DNA of 14,138 nucleotides, taken from assembly GCA_037446495.1 (NCBI GenBank), contig JBBIIL010000074.1, positions 1 through 14,138 on the forward strand, given 5' to 3'. How positions within the stretch are numbered: the stretch's first letter is position 1; each line of letters opens with the position of its first letter. This document shows positions 7,350 to 14,112 of this stretch, piece by piece. The notes under the pieces are model-generated. The model was not told where the DNA came from. It saw only the letters and a program-made list of their open reading frames with translations, and ran no database searches. The translations under genes were made by a program, and so were the position numbers. This DNA is from CAIXZV01 sp037446495. GTDB taxonomy: Bacteria > Chloroflexota > Limnocylindria > Limnocylindrales > CSP1-4.

Positions 7350-8307
7350 GGTCCGCGGCCTCTGCGTGGACTACGTCACCGAGACGATGGACGTGCGGGC
7401 AGTGGACCACGTCGACCTCAGCCTCGAGCCGGGCGAGTTCCTCGCCATCGTCGGGGAGTCGGGCTGCGGCAAGTCCACGCTCCTGTTCGCGATCGCGCGG
7501 CTCCTGTCCCCGCCTGCCGAGATCTCGGCGGGCAGCGTCATGTTCGCGGGCCGGAACCTTGTCGCACTCGATGAGGAGGAACTCCGCGCGCTCCGCTGGA
7601 GCGACTACTCGGTGGTCATGCAGAGCGCCATGAACGCGCTCAACCCCACCCTGAGCCTGGCCGCGCAGTTCCGTGACACGATGGAGGCGCATGGCACCGT
7701 GTCCAGCGCCGAGATCCGCGCCCGCTCGATCGAGGTCCTGCGCCTGGTTGGCATCGACGAGCTGCACCTGGCCAGCTACCCGCACCAGCTCTCCGGCGGG
7801 ATGCGCCAGCGCGCCATGATCGCCATGGCCCTGCTGTTCACGCCGGACCTCGTCATCATGGACGAGCCCACATCAGCGCTCGACGTCGTGGGCCAGCGCT
7901 CGCTGATGACCCAGATCAAGGAGCTCCAGCAGCGTCTCGGGTTCGCGGTGATCTTCGTTACCCACGACATGTCACTGGTGAGCCACTACTCAGACCGTCT
8001 GGCGGTGATGTACGCCGGCCAGCTGGTGGAGGTGGCGTCCACGGAGTCGCTGTTCGCGGAGCCGCTCCACCCCTATAGCCGGGGTCTGCTGGACGCCTTC
8101 CCGTCGATCCGCGGCCCGCGGCGGGCCCTGACCGGGATCCCCGGCAGCCCGCCGGACCTGGGCCACCCGCCCCCCGGCTGTCGGTTCCAGCCCCGCTGCC
8201 CGATGGCGATGGAGGTGTGCGCCACCGCGAGCCCCGACCTCGCCCCTGTCGGTCAGTCGCTGGTCCAGTGCTTCCTCTATCAGACCGAGCCGGCAAGGGC
8301 CGTCTGA
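7330..8307 (+). CDS. ABC transporter ATPase, DppD/OppD type
   Basis: A 325-residue ATP-binding subunit. Walker A is GESGCGKST (residues 42-50, Lys48), the ABC signature LSGGMRQR (154-161), Walker B VIMDEP with Asp178 and Glu179, and the switch His212 (FVTHD). The C-terminal oligopeptide-type extension has the cysteine set GCRFQPRCPMAMEVC plus one further Cys (VQCF). Four cysteines in this region bind an iron-sulfur cluster in at least one characterised OppD; I infer this might apply here. The GTG start at 7330 has GGAGG at 7321-7325 and overlaps the permease gene by 20 bp. The second ATPase begins 3 bp after its stop. Confidence 0.93.
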   Translation: MPSPLLEVRGLCVDYVTETMDVRAVDHVDLSLEPGEFLAIVGESGCGKSTLLFAIARLLSPPAEISAGSVMFAGRNLVALDEEELRALRWSDYSVVMQSAMNALNPTLSLAAQFRDTMEAHGTVSSAEIRARSIEVLRLVGIDELHLASYPHQLSGGMRQRAMIAMALLFTPDLVIMDEPTSALDVVGQRSLMTQIKELQQRLGFAVIFVTHDMSLVSHYSDRLAVMYAGQLVEVASTESLFAEPLHPYSRGLLDAFPSIRGPRRALTGIPGSPPDLGHPPPGCRFQPRCPMAMEVCATASPDLAPVGQSLVQCFLYQTEPARAV

Positions 8308-8310
8308 GCG

Positions 8311-9348
8311 ATGGCCGAGTCTGGTGCCCGCGCGGACACGCCTGCGCCGGCTGACGAGCCGCTGCTGCAGACCGTTGACCTGACAAAGCACTTCCACCTC
8401 GGCGGCCTCCTCTCCAAGCAGCTGCTGCACGCGGTGGACGGCGTGAACATCACGATCCGCGAGCGGGAGATCCTTGCGCTCGTGGGGGAGAGCGGCAGCG
8501 GCAAGAGCACCGTGGCCCGTCTGCTCGCGATGGTCTATCGGCCCACCAGCGGCCAAATCACCTTCCGCGGCCGGTCCGTCCACGACCTCCGCTCCCGCAA
8601 GGACCTGCTCTGGTACCGCCGGCAGGTGCCGATGGTCTTCCAAGACCCGTACAGCTCGATCAACCCCGTGTTCCGAGTCTCGCACGGCGTGATGCGGAAC
8701 CTCCAGCTCCACCGGCCCGAACTGGACCGCGTCGGGCGCGATGCCGAGGTGGAGCGCCTGTTCGAGGCCGTCGGCCTCACGCCCGCCAGGGAGATGCTGG
8801 ACAAGTTCCCCTACGAGATGAGCGGCGGTCAGCGCCAGCGCGTGGGCTTCGCCGCGGCACTGGCCGTGCAGCCCCGGCTGATCCTCGCCGACGAGCCGGT
8901 GTCGATGCTCGACGTGTCCATTCGGGCTGGCATCCTCAACCTGATGATCGACCTGCGCGACCGGCTCGGCGTCTCGATGTTCTACATCACCCACGACATC
9001 GCGAGTGCCCGGTACGTGGCGGACCGGATCATGGTCATGTACGCCGGCCACGTCGTGGAGACGGGCCCGGTTGAGGACGTGCTGGCCGGACCGCGGCACC
9101 CGTACACGCAGCTGCTGCTCGCCGCCGTGCCGGATCCGCGGCAGAAGACGAGCTTCTCCACCTCGGCAGCGATCGGCGAGCCGCCCAAGGTGGTGGACCC
9201 GGCGCCGGGCTGCCGGTTCCGCCTGCGCTGCCCGCTCGCGGTGGAGGTGTGCGCCCGGGAGACGCCCCTGCTCCGGCCCATGGCCCCCGCTCACCAGGCG
9301 GCCTGCCATGTCGCCAGCCCGAACACGGCGCTCGCGAGCGAAGGGTGA
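8311..9348 (+). CDS. ABC transporter ATPase, DppF/OppF type
   Basis: A 345-residue second ATPase that would pair with the DppD-type subunit. Walker A is GESGSGKST (residues 59-67, Lys65), the signature MSGGQRQR (170-177), Walker B LILADEP with Asp194 and Glu195, and the switch His228 (YITHD). A C-terminal cysteine-bearing extension follows (GCRFRLRCPLAVEVC, then a later Cys). The D-loop region reads EPVSMLDVSIRAGIL instead of the EPTSALD of the partner; from memory this variant is common in saccharide-type family-5 importers. It starts 3 bp after the previous gene, and its TGA stop overlaps the GTG of the next gene by 4 bp (GTGA). Confidence 0.93.
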   Translation: MAESGARADTPAPADEPLLQTVDLTKHFHLGGLLSKQLLHAVDGVNITIREREILALVGESGSGKSTVARLLAMVYRPTSGQITFRGRSVHDLRSRKDLLWYRRQVPMVFQDPYSSINPVFRVSHGVMRNLQLHRPELDRVGRDAEVERLFEAVGLTPAREMLDKFPYEMSGGQRQRVGFAAALAVQPRLILADEPVSMLDVSIRAGILNLMIDLRDRLGVSMFYITHDIASARYVADRIMVMYAGHVVETGPVEDVLAGPRHPYTQLLLAAVPDPRQKTSFSTSAAIGEPPKVVDPAPGCRFRLRCPLAVEVCARETPLLRPMAPAHQAACHVASPNTALASEG

Positions 9349-10298
9349 TCACCGAGCCCGCCACCCAGTTCGACGTCGTCATCGGCGGCACCTGGTACGT
9401 GGACCTCATCTTCACCGGCCTCGGGGCGACGCCGCGGCTGGGCGCCGAGATCTGGGCGACCGACTTCGCGATGACCCCCGGCGGCACGTACAACGTCGTG
9501 GCGGCCATGCACCGGCTCGGCCTGCGGGTCGGCTGGTCCACGGTGTTCGGCACCGACGGCTTCTCCGCCTTCCTGCGCGCCGAGGCCAGGGCTGAGGGCC
9601 TCGACGAGCGGCTGTTCCGCGTGGTCGATCGGCCGCGGCGCGTCGTGACGGCGTCGTTCTCCATGCCGCACGAGCGCGGCTTGGTGTCATTCGAGGAATG
9701 GCCCGACGAGGTCGACGACGTCGAGCTGATCACCCGGCACGATGCGCGCTGCTATGTCGCGAGCGGAGATTGGGGTCACCCCCGCCCGGCGGATGTCCGG
9801 CGGGCGCTGGATTCTCGGCGCGCGCTCTACGTGATCGATCCGCAGTTCACGACCGCGACCCTGGACATGCCGCGGGTCGTCGAGACGCTGGCGCTGGCGG
9901 ACGTGTTCGTGCCCAACGAATCGGAGGCGCTCCAGCTGACGGGCGCGGCTAGTGCAGACGACGCGCTCGAGATTCTCGGCCGGCATTGCGAGCTCGTCGT
10001 CATCAAGCGGGGCTCGCTCGGAGCCATCGCCATGCACCGGGGCGTCCGGTCCCAGGCCCCGGCGCTCACGTGTGACGTGATGGACACGACCGGCGCCGGC
10101 GACTGCTTCAACGCGGGGCTGGTAGCGGGGCTCCTCGGAGGCGATTCGCTCGAGGACGCACTGCGCCAGGCCAACGTGTGCGCCGGGCTGTCGACGACCG
10201 CGCATGGTGTGACCGGGGCGCCGGAGTTGGCGCAGGTGCGCCGCGTCCTCGATCGAGCCGAGGTCTCGCTAAAGCCTCCTGCAGGGAGCGGAGCATGA
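9345..10298 (+). CDS. PfkB/ribokinase-family carbohydrate kinase
   Basis: A 317-residue cytoplasmic kinase of the PfkB (ribokinase-like) family. The N-terminal region has VVIGGTWYVDLI and the sugar-binding PGGTYNVVAAMHRLG (about 45-59). The C-terminal signature DTTGAGDCFNAGL starts at residue 247, with Asp253 the expected catalytic base in the anion-hole motif. The frame is open to 9249 inside the ATPase gene, but GTG 9345 overlaps that gene's stop as GTGA, has GAAGGG right before it, and gives the normal family N-terminus. Its place between the importer and the second GH4 gene says it phosphorylates a sugar released by the pathway. Fructose, ribose, ketohexonate and nucleoside kinases share this fold, so the substrate is open. 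Confidence 0.9.
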   Translation: MITEPATQFDVVIGGTWYVDLIFTGLGATPRLGAEIWATDFAMTPGGTYNVVAAMHRLGLRVGWSTVFGTDGFSAFLRAEARAEGLDERLFRVVDRPRRVVTASFSMPHERGLVSFEEWPDEVDDVELITRHDARCYVASGDWGHPRPADVRRALDSRRALYVIDPQFTTATLDMPRVVETLALADVFVPNESEALQLTGAASADDALEILGRHCELVVIKRGSLGAIAMHRGVRSQAPALTCDVMDTTGAGDCFNAGLVAGLLGGDSLEDALRQANVCAGLSTTAHGVTGAPELAQVRRVLDRAEVSLKPPAGSGA

Positions 10299-10308
10299 GC
10301 GGCCTGCC

Positions 10309-11694
10309 ATGAAACTCACGTTCGTCGGCGGTGCCGGCGTCCGGATCCCGATGTTCGTGGACGCGTGCGTCCGCCGGAGCTCCCGGCTGGGCCTGGACGA
10401 GTTGTGCCTGATGGACACGGACGAGCAGAAGCTCGCCCTGATCGGGGCGATCTGCCAGCACATCGTCGGCAAGGCGGGGAGCCCGTTCAAGGTCACCCTC
10501 ACCACGGACCCGCGGCGAGCGCTCGCCGAGGCGGCCTACGTCGTGACGACCATCCGGGCCGGGCTCGACGAAGGTCGGGTCAGCGACGAGCGGATCGCGT
10601 TGGCCCTCGGCGTGCTGGGGCAGGAGACGACCGGACCGGCGGGCTTCGGCATGGCCCTCCGGAACGTGCCCGCCATCCTGCGCTACGCCGAGCTGCTCGA
10701 CGCCGTGAGCCCCGGGGCATGGCTGTTCAACTTCACCAACCCTGCCGGCCTCGTTGTCCAGGCGCTCCAGCACGCCGGGTTCGAGCGGGCGGTGGGCATC
10801 TGCGACAGCGCCAACACGGTCCATCGCGGCGTGGCCTCCTGGCTGCGGGTCCCGGCGAGCAAGCTGGCGCCCGAGGTCTTCGGCCTCAACCACCTGTCCT
10901 GGACGCGCGCCGTCCGGCAGGACGGTGTTGACCGACTGGCGGGCCTGCTCGGGGATCCGGCGTTCCTCGCGACGACGCACCTGCGAATGTACGAGCCGGA
11001 CCTGCTCGCCCACGTGGGGATGGCGCCCAACGAGTACCTCTACTACTTCTACTACGCGGAGCGCGCTCTCGCTGACATCCTGGGCGAGGAGCGGACCCGC
11101 GGCGAGGAGGTGGCGGCCATCAACGGGGCGATGCTGGCGAGGCTCGCGGCCATCGACGCCGCGGTAGATCCAGCGGGCGCGCTGCGCGCCTACCGGCTTG
11201 CGATGGCCCGCCGCGAGGCGACGTACATGCACTACGCCTTCTCGGACGCGCCCACGATGGAGGCCGCCGACGCCATGCAGGCGGCGAGTGAGCCGCCCGA
11301 GCCGCCCGAGCACGGCGAGGGCTACGCGGGCGTGGCGCTCGACCTGATGGAGGCACTCCGGGGCGGCGAGCCGATCCGCACCGCCGTCAACGTGCCCAAC
11401 CAGGGTGCCATCGGCGGCATGCGGGCCGACGACGTGGTTGAGGTCAGCTGCGTGGTGGACCGATCGGGCGTGGCGCCCGTCGTGATCGGCGAGATCCCCG
11501 AGCCGCAACGGCTCCTCATGCAGGCCGTGAAGCTGTACGAGCGGCTGACGGTGGAGGCCATCGCCCGGCGGTCGCGCCCGCTGGCGACAGCCGCCCTCAT
11601 GGCGCACCCGCTGGTGCTGTCCTACTCCCGCGCCCGGGCGCTGGTGGACGCGTACCTCGAGGCGAACCGCGAGTTCACCGGCAACTGGGCCTAG
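10309..11694 (+). CDS. GH4 family NAD/metal-dependent phospho-glycosidase-like enzyme (second, divergent copy)
   Basis: A 461-residue second GH4 enzyme, only distantly like the first. The Rossmann motif is FVGGAGVRIPMFVDA in place of GAGSTYTPE. Shared GH4 landmarks are LGQETTGPAGFGMALRNVP, FNFTNPAGLVVQAL, metal ligands Cys165 (GICDSAN) and His195 (GLNHLSW, the same 30-residue spacing as in the first copy), and Tyr243 in NEYLYYFYY. It is 37 residues longer, mostly from an extra region near residues 285-345 that includes a Pro/Glu stretch (EPPEPPEHGEG). It begins 10 bp after the PfkB stop, with GGGAGCGGAG upstream, and is the last gene of the cluster. An IS630 element is inserted in its stop codon but the insertion restores TAG, so the protein is unchanged. 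GH4 membership is secure; whether it acts on the same sugar as the first copy is unknown. Confidence 0.88.
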   Translation: MKLTFVGGAGVRIPMFVDACVRRSSRLGLDELCLMDTDEQKLALIGAICQHIVGKAGSPFKVTLTTDPRRALAEAAYVVTTIRAGLDEGRVSDERIALALGVLGQETTGPAGFGMALRNVPAILRYAELLDAVSPGAWLFNFTNPAGLVVQALQHAGFERAVGICDSANTVHRGVASWLRVPASKLAPEVFGLNHLSWTRAVRQDGVDRLAGLLGDPAFLATTHLRMYEPDLLAHVGMAPNEYLYYFYYAERALADILGEERTRGEEVAAINGAMLARLAAIDAAVDPAGALRAYRLAMARREATYMHYAFSDAPTMEAADAMQAASEPPEPPEHGEGYAGVALDLMEALRGGEPIRTAVNVPNQGAIGGMRADDVVEVSCVVDRSGVAPVVIGEIPEPQRLLMQAVKLYERLTVEAIARRSRPLATAALMAHPLVLSYSRARALVDAYLEANREFTGNWA

Positions 11695-11705
11695 TACATC
11701 GTTCC
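11694..11705 (+). repeat. Left terminal inverted repeat of the IS630 element
   Basis: GTACATCGTTCC matches the complement of 12910-12921 perfectly; the match runs to 15 bp if the CTAG target bases are counted. Its first base doubles as the third base of the GH4 stop codon. Confidence 0.88.
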
Positions 11706-11770
11706 AGCAATACGCTTACGTCATGACCTATACTCGCCACGACACTCTCCCCACTCCCGAGGAGGCGATC

Positions 11771-12892
11771 GTGGCGGGAAAGACGAAGCGTGCGGCGCTG
11801 CTGCTGACGCAGGACCAGGCGATGATGCTGGGGCGACTCGCCGGATCGAGAACGGCGCCGGTGCGCGAGGTCGAGCGCGCCAAGGTGCTGCTGGGCTACG
11901 CCGAGGGCATCGCGATCACCGATCTCGCGCGGCGGACCGGGGTCAGTCGTCCAGCGATCTACAAGTGCATCGACAAGGCGCTGGCGACGGGTGTGCAGTC
12001 CGGACTGCGGGACGCCTACCACCGGCCGCACGAGCCGGAGATCGGCGACGAGGCCCGGGCGTGGGTCGTGAGCATCGCCTGCACCAAGCCCACCGAGCAT
12101 GGGCTGGCCGCGGAACTGTGGTCCATCTCGGCCCTCGCCCGGTTCGTGTCCGAACACGCCGAGGCCGCGGGCTTCCCGCGCCTGGCCCAGGCGGGCAAGA
12201 GCACCGTCTGGCGCATCCTCGAGGCGAACGACATCAAGCCCCACAGGATCCGCTACTACCTGGAGCGGCGTGACCCGGACTTCGATCGCAAGATGCAGGA
12301 GGTCCTGGTGGTGTACCGGGAGGTCTCGATCCACGCCACCGGGGCCGATCCCATCTACACCGTCAGCGTCGACGAGAAGCCGGGGGTCCGGGCGCTCGGC
12401 CTCTCCGCGCCCGACCTGCCGCCGGTCCCGGGCAGGGCATCCGCCACCGGGCGCGACTACGAGTACGTCCGCCACGGCGCGGTGTCGATCCTGGCCGGGA
12501 TCGACCTCCACTCGGGCCACATCTTCGCCAACGTGGAGGACCGCCACCGGAGCGCCGAGTTCATCGGGCTGCTCACGCGCCTCGATGCGTACTACCCGCC
12601 CGAGGCGATCATCCGGGTGGTGCTCGACAACCACTCGGCCCACATCAGCCGCGAGACCAGGGCCTATCTCGCCACCCGGCCGGGGCGCTTCGAGTACGTC
12701 CACACGCCCAAGCACGGGTCCTGGCTCAACCTGATCGAGTGCGCCTTCTCGAAGATGGCCAGGACCTTCCTGCGCCACATCCGGGTGGGCTCCATCGACG
12801 AGCTGAAGCTCCGGATCCTGAAGGGCGTGGACGAGTTCAACGAGGCGCCCGTCGTGTTCCGCTGGAACAGGTTCGACCTTGGGCTGGTCTGA
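11771..12892 (+). CDS. IS630-family DDE transposase
   Basis: A 373-residue transposase of the IS630/Tc1-mariner superfamily. The N-terminal helix-turn-helix covers about residues 40-75 (ITDLARRTGVSRPAIYKCID) and binds the element ends. The DDE catalytic triad is Asp201 (VSVDEKPG), Asp286 (VVLDNHSAH) and Glu323 (GSWLNLIECAFSK), with 36 residues between the last two, as expected for this family. The frame also has an ATG at 11723, only a few bases inside the left end and with no ribosome site. GTG at 11771 has a perfect GAGGAGG (11759-11765) 5 bases upstream and gives an N-terminus closer to homologues I remember, so I prefer it. The gene is intact, with no frameshift or early stop. It fills the element and carries no passenger gene. 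Confidence 0.93.
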   Translation: MAGKTKRAALLLTQDQAMMLGRLAGSRTAPVREVERAKVLLGYAEGIAITDLARRTGVSRPAIYKCIDKALATGVQSGLRDAYHRPHEPEIGDEARAWVVSIACTKPTEHGLAAELWSISALARFVSEHAEAAGFPRLAQAGKSTVWRILEANDIKPHRIRYYLERRDPDFDRKMQEVLVVYREVSIHATGADPIYTVSVDEKPGVRALGLSAPDLPPVPGRASATGRDYEYVRHGAVSILAGIDLHSGHIFANVEDRHRSAEFIGLLTRLDAYYPPEAIIRVVLDNHSAHISRETRAYLATRPGRFEYVHTPKHGSWLNLIECAFSKMARTFLRHIRVGSIDELKLRILKGVDEFNEAPVVFRWNRFDLGLV

Positions 12893-12909
12893 CGTGTAAG
12901 TCTTGTCGC

Positions 12910-12921
12910 GGAACGATGTAC
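12910..12921 (-). repeat. Right terminal inverted repeat of the IS630 element
   Basis: GGAACGATGTAC, followed directly by the duplicated TA (12922-12923) and the displaced G of the original CTAG target at 12924. Confidence 0.88.
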
Positions 12922-12924
12922 TAG

Positions 12925-12960
12925 GAGGCGCGGGCCGTTCCGGCCGGCGCTGGAGGCCTC
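12925..12960. terminator. Possible bidirectional hairpin between convergent genes
   Basis: GAGGC (12925-12929) can pair with GCCTC (12956-12960) around an inner stem GGCCG-TTC-CGGCC (12933-12945). There is no clear U tract on either strand. Before the IS insertion this hairpin would have lain between the convergent ends of the second GH4 gene and the phosphatase gene, a typical place for a shared terminator. In DNA this GC-rich such stems arise by chance, so the call is weak. Confidence 0.3.
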
Positions 12961-13672
12961 ACTGCGGGTCCGGTCGGCTCCGGACGTCGCCCGCCAGTTC
13001 GAGGCGGCCCGTCCACCGCGCCTGGCGGAGGTCGCGGATCACGGCGTCCTCGCCCGACATGGCGGCGCCGAGCCCCACACGGATCACCCACCGGACGCCA
13101 GCCGAGCGCGCGGCCTGGATGCCCGGCACGGCGTCCTCGAGCACGACCGCGCGCTCGGGGTCCACGCCTAGGAGGCGGAGGGCGAGCGCGTAGCCGTCGG
13201 GGTGCGGCTTCGAGCGGCCGACGTCGTCGGCGGTCACGGCGATCGCGGGTTCCGGCAGGCCAGACGCCGCCATGCGCGCGGAGAACAGCGGACGGGTTCC
13301 GGACGTGACCACGGCCCGCCGGTCCGCCGACACCGATTCCAGCAGCGCCCGTGCGCCGGGCACCGCCCGCACCGAGCCCGAGTCGTCGATCTCGATCCGC
13401 TCCATCAGTGCGGTGGCGGCCTCCACCGCCTCCGGCGGCAGCAGCGCCTCAGCGGTGGCGCGGGAGGTCCGGCCGTGGATGGCCGCGGGCACCGCGTGAG
13501 CGACGAGCCCGACCTGCTGTGCCCACCGGAGCCAGCATCGCTCGACGCTCTCAGCCGAGTCGACGAGCACCCCGTCGCAGTCGAACACGACCGCATCGAC
13601 GTCGATCGCGATCGGCCAGTCGCCCAGACTGCCGCCCTCCGGCTCGGGGCTGCTCATGCGATTTGATCCCAT
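12959..13672 (-). CDS. HAD-superfamily sugar-phosphate phosphatase (GPP/DOG-like)
   Basis: A 237-residue HAD hydrolase with a C1-type cap, probably removing phosphate from a sugar or polyol phosphate. Motif I is FDCDGVLVDS with nucleophile Asp31 and acid/base Asp33. Motif II is VVTSGT (Thr123/Ser124), motif III Lys155 in GRSKPHPDGY, and motif IV Glu179-Asp180 in VLEDAVPGIQAA. The cap entry VERCWLRWAQQVGL and HGRTS resemble 2-deoxyglucose-6-phosphate/glycerol-3-phosphate phosphatases more than beta-phosphoglucomutase, though the latter cannot be excluded. The frame is open to 13855, but ATG 13672 has GAGGGGA 6 bases upstream and gives the expected short N-terminus; ATG 13657 is weaker. It converges on the GH4 cluster. 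Its role may be to relieve sugar-phosphate build-up from the pathway, or it may be unrelated. Confidence 0.88.
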   Translation of the reverse strand: MGSNRMSSPEPEGGSLGDWPIAIDVDAVVFDCDGVLVDSAESVERCWLRWAQQVGLVAHAVPAAIHGRTSRATAEALLPPEAVEAATALMERIEIDDSGSVRAVPGARALLESVSADRRAVVTSGTRPLFSARMAASGLPEPAIAVTADDVGRSKPHPDGYALALRLLGVDPERAVVLEDAVPGIQAARSAGVRWVIRVGLGAAMSGEDAVIRDLRQARWTGRLELAGDVRSRPDPQ

Positions 13673-13890
13673 CGGGCGTCCCCTCGGCGTGGCCCGCCCC
13701 GCGTCGGGCGGACCCGGGCGCTGGTCGCCGATCGCGGGGGCGCGGCTCGCGCAGGATAGCCCCCGACGTTGTGCGCCGCCTGCTACCCGGCGGACTCCGG
13801 CGCTCGTGTCCCCAGACTTGACGCCACAGCGCGCGAGGCCGGCGGCTGCGGCCATGGGCCTGACGATCCGGGGGGATCCACACGGGTGAG
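13673..13890. other. Non-coding stretch upstream of the phosphatase gene
   Basis: About 218 bp of GC-rich DNA. Open frames here lack ribosome sites and recognisable protein content. It must hold the promoter of the minus-strand phosphatase gene, but I cannot point to a convincing -10/-35 pair. A run of six G at 13870-13875 lies just upstream of the HPr-like frame and is a plausible frameshift spot. Confidence 0.4.
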
Positions 13891-14112
13891 GTGGAGGTCG
13901 TCGCGGGCGACGTCCGTGGGATGGCGGTCCACGTCGCCGCCCTCGTCATGGCGCTCGCCGGCCGGAGCCAGGCGCTCGTATCGGCCACGAGGCACGGCTC
14001 GCGCAGTGACGCCTGGTACAGGCTCGAGATCCGCGGCATAGGCGCTCGGGTCACGGCGCCCGAGCCCGGCAGGCCCAGCGGTCAGCCGCGCGGCACCGGG
14101 CGCATGGGGTAG
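13891..14112 (+). CDS. Small ORF resembling a degenerate, truncated HPr (phosphocarrier) protein
   Basis: A 73-residue frame starting with GTG. Its third positions are strongly G/C in the first two thirds, as in true genes here. Residues about 10-55 line up without gaps with the HPr fold: GMAVHVAALVMALAGR against the HPr pattern GLHARPAALFVQTASK, then a V-x-A...GSRSDA block against the beta-strand and DAKS region, then IGAR against LGVR. The active-site His of GLHARP is Ala here, the following Arg is His, and the regulatory Ser region is changed. The C-terminal helix is missing; the frame ends in a Pro/Gly-rich tail and overlaps the end of a minus-strand gene by 31 bp. No clear Shine-Dalgarno is seen. 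It may be a decayed HPr gene, a non-phosphorylatable paralogue, or chance. Confidence 0.3.
   Translation: MEVVAGDVRGMAVHVAALVMALAGRSQALVSATRHGSRSDAWYRLEIRGIGARVTAPEPGRPSGQPRGTGRMG

Larger units (their letters stand above)
11694..12921 (+). mobile_element. Intact IS630-family insertion sequence (about 1228 bp)
   Basis: The ends are GTACATCGTTCC (11694-11705) and its exact complement GGAACGATGTAC (12910-12921). Beyond these, matching is partial, with CTTAC and GTCA shared. The element is flanked by TA on both sides (11692-11693 and 12922-12923) within C-TA | element | TA-G. This fits the known IS630 habit of inserting at CTAG and duplicating TA. Removing the element and one TA joins ...GGGCCTAGGAGGCG..., an undisturbed site. 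One transposase gene fills it on the plus strand. Perfect end repeats and a complete transposase suggest a recent and possibly still active insertion. Because CTAG is a palindrome, the ends could formally be drawn up to 3 bp further out. Confidence 0.88.

Noticed and set aside
7990..9309. A 439-residue minus-strand frame opposite the two ATPase genes
   Set aside because: His/Arg-rich antisense shadow; the plus strand has complete Walker A/B and signature motifs.
10108..11607. A 499-residue minus-strand frame opposite the second GH4 gene
   Set aside because: Longest frame in the window but without motifs; it mirrors GH4 codons. Length alone is not evidence at this GC content.
11675..12778. 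A 367-residue minus-strand frame inside the IS element
   Set aside because: Opposite to an intact DDE transposase and crossing the element end; a shadow, not a passenger gene.
13818..13846. TTGACG as a possible -35 for a plus-strand promoter ahead of the HPr-like frame
   Set aside because: No acceptable -10 at 16-18 bp; surrounding bases are GGCGGC.
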